NCBI GenBank assembly: GCA_007121385.1 | Contig: SKLV01000011.1 | Location: forward strand, 1-41,667 | Direction: 5' to 3' | Length of the DNA: 41,667 nt | DNA from: Bdellovibrionales bacterium | GTDB taxonomy: Bacteria; Bdellovibrionota; Bdellovibrionia; Bdellovibrionales; UBA1609 | Part shown: piece after piece, positions 40,356 to 41,667 of the stretch | Position numbering within the stretch: the first letter of the stretch is position 1 | Layout of the letters: each line of letters starts with the position of its first letter | Made by a program: the position numbers and the translations under genes | Notes under the pieces: model-generated | The model's input: the letters and a program-made list of their open reading frames with translations, nothing else | Told to the model about the DNA's origin: nothing | The model's database searches: none

Positions 40356-41667
40356 ATGGACGGCGGATTTTTAATTCTGGATTTTGGCTCCCAATTCAGT
40401 CAGTTGATCGCTCGCAGACTCAGGGAGTTTGGGGTTTATTCTGAGCTTTTGCCCTATGATGTGCCCATAGCTGAACTCAAAAAGAGATCGCCCCAGGGCC
40501 TGATTCTCAGTGGGGGTCCCAGTTCAGTGAATGATTCCGACAGCCCCTCTCGTGGCGATCTGCCAGAGCTTCTGGAGCTCGCGCCCACTCTGGCGGTCTG
40601 CTATGGCATGCAATGGGTGGCAGATCAAAGGGGAGGGAAGGTGGTTCGGGCTCAACATCGAGAGTACGGCCTGAGTGAAATCCACTGGCTGGAGTCGATG
40701 GGACCCTTTCAGCAGGGGGAGAGCCAAAAGGTCTGGATGAGCCATGGGGATGTGGTGGAAAGCCCCCCTGAAGGCTTTGTGGTGGCGGCCCGTTCCGAGC
40801 AAGGTTATGCGGCGGCCCTGAAGTCAGACCGAGTGTGGTGCCTGCAGTTTCACCCTGAAGTGACCCACACCCAAGGGGGGAGTGAGTTCCTCAAGAGCTT
40901 TGTCTTTGACTTGTGTGGGGCTCAGCCCAGTTGGCAGGCCCCTAAGATTGTTGAACACCTGATAGAGGAAATCCGCTCTCAAGTGCCAGAGGGTGAAAAG
41001 GTTCTCTGCGCCTTAAGCGGGGGAGTGGATTCCACTGTGGTAGGCACTCTTTTAACCCGGGCTTTGGGAGCTGAGAGGGTCCACTGTGTTTTCGTAGACA
41101 CAGGCCTTTTGCGTCAGGGCGAGTTTGATCAGGTCCTTGGGACCTATAAGGAGCTGGGGCTCAATGTTCACGGAGTAGATGCCTCAAGTCTCTTCCTGCA
41201 AAGGTTAAAAGATATTGCTGATCCTGAGCAAAAGCGAAAAATTATTGGTCACAGTTTTATTGATGTCTTTAAGGATGCGGTCAGCCATATGGAGCCCATT
41301 CAGTGGTTGGCTCAGGGGACTCTTTATCCAGATGTTATTGAGAGTGTGTCCCTGCGAGGGTCCTCGGTTACCATTAAGTCCCATCACAATGTGGGTGGCT
41401 TGCCGAAAGACCTAGGGCTCAAGCTGGTCGAGCCCCTGAGGGAGTTGTTTAAAGATGAGGTCAGGGCCATTGGTGAAGAAATGGGCATTCCTCATCCTGC
41501 TCTTTGGCGTCACCCCTTTCCTGGCCCGGGCTTAGCCATTCGGATTATGGGGCCAGTGAATGAGTTGGACCTTAAAATGCTGCGTCAAGCCGATGCCATT
41601 TATGTTGAGGAGCTTAAAAAAAGTGGTCTCTACGATCAAATCTGGCAAGCTTTCTGCGTTCTTCTTC
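40356..41667 (+). CDS. guaA: GMP synthase, cut by the window edge
   Basis: The enzyme converts XMP to GMP with glutamine as nitrogen donor, the step after GuaB. The ATG at 40356 has GAGGGG upstream. The first 437 of about 515 residues are present. The glutaminase domain has D-F-G-S-Q, S-G-G-P-S-S-V, Cys82 (V-C-Y-G-M-Q) and F-H-P-E-V. The ATP-pyrophosphatase domain has the P-loop L-S-G-G-V-D-S-T. The XMP-binding part starts with K-S-H-H-N-V-G-G. The frame is open to the right edge and nothing in it looks damaged. Confidence 0.96.
   Translation, partial: MDGGFLILDFGSQFSQLIARRLREFGVYSELLPYDVPIAELKKRSPQGLILSGGPSSVNDSDSPSRGDLPELLELAPTLAVCYGMQWVADQRGGKVVRAQHREYGLSEIHWLESMGPFQQGESQKVWMSHGDVVESPPEGFVVAARSEQGYAAALKSDRVWCLQFHPEVTHTQGGSEFLKSFVFDLCGAQPSWQAPKIVEHLIEEIRSQVPEGEKVLCALSGGVDSTVVGTLLTRALGAERVHCVFVDTGLLRQGEFDQVLGTYKELGLNVHGVDASSLFLQRLKDIADPEQKRKIIGHSFIDVFKDAVSHMEPIQWLAQGTLYPDVIESVSLRGSSVTIKSHHNVGGLPKDLGLKLVEPLRELFKDEVRAIGEEMGIPHPALWRHPFPGPGLAIRIMGPVNELDLKMLRQADAIYVEELKKSGLYDQIWQAFCVLL

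Noticed and set aside
1-41667. CRISPR array, tRNA, rRNA, prophage or toxin-antitoxin genes
   Set aside because: No spaced direct repeats, cloverleaf, rRNA core motif or phage/toxin signature was recognised on reading either strand; a dedicated covariance-model search was not possible.

Overview
The window is a gene-dense (few gaps over 150 nt), roughly 50% GC stretch of a Gram-negative, diderm bacterial chromosome. The gene content points to the Bdellovibrionota or a neighbouring former-deltaproteobacterial group. The signs are many lipoproteins and periplasmic TPR proteins, a VKOR-DsbA fusion, an outer-membrane barrel of the type found in myxobacteria and relatives, tandem GYF domains, and an Agl/Glt-like envelope motor cluster related to gliding machinery of Myxococcus and Bdellovibrio. 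This placement is inferred from protein content; no rRNA or marker comparison was possible.

Layout. 1-2480: a truncated FAD-dependent dehydrogenase, a terminator, a cysteine-rich lipoprotein and psd. 2530-7074: a ferredoxin, then prfC and udk, a heme-motif lipoprotein and a membrane-anchored protein. 7074-9232: a lipoprotein subtilase flanked by two copies of a long inverted-repeat element. 9233-13840: a VKOR-DsbA fusion, a ChaN-like protein and a tandem-GYF membrane protein. 13837-20674: HU, argS, a TPR protein, a FecR-like protein, a 556-residue coiled-coil protein and pyk. 20671-24249 (minus): thiolase, scoA and scoB (acetoacetate/ketone-body metabolism) plus a cyclic-nucleotide-binding protein. 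24416-26567: a secreted beta-rich protein and a histone-H1-like protein with a zinc motif. 26561-35719 (minus): a nine-gene operon with an ExbB/TolQ-like protein, two ExbD/TolR-like proteins, a giant TPR protein, a small exported protein, an AgmX/PglI-type TonB-like protein, a lipoprotein, an outer-membrane barrel and a second TPR protein. 35885-41667: a conserved acidic protein, miaB, a bifunctional-nuclease-family protein, a gamma-carbonic-anhydrase-like protein, guaB and a truncated guaA.

How it works together. The operon at 26561-35719 reads as one trans-envelope machine. A proton-driven inner-membrane motor, a TonB-like coupler, periplasmic TPR scaffolds, a lipoprotein and an outer-membrane barrel are encoded in inner-to-outer order. 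The rest is mainly housekeeping (translation, nucleotide salvage, GMP synthesis, tRNA modification, glycolysis, phospholipid synthesis) mixed with lineage-specific envelope proteins.

The best candidates for something undescribed are the inverted-repeat family at 7074-7198 and 9110-9232, the motor operon with one ExbD-like subunit that lacks the membrane aspartate, and the long coiled-coil protein co-transcribed with pyruvate kinase. No tRNA, rRNA, CRISPR array, transposase or phage gene was seen.
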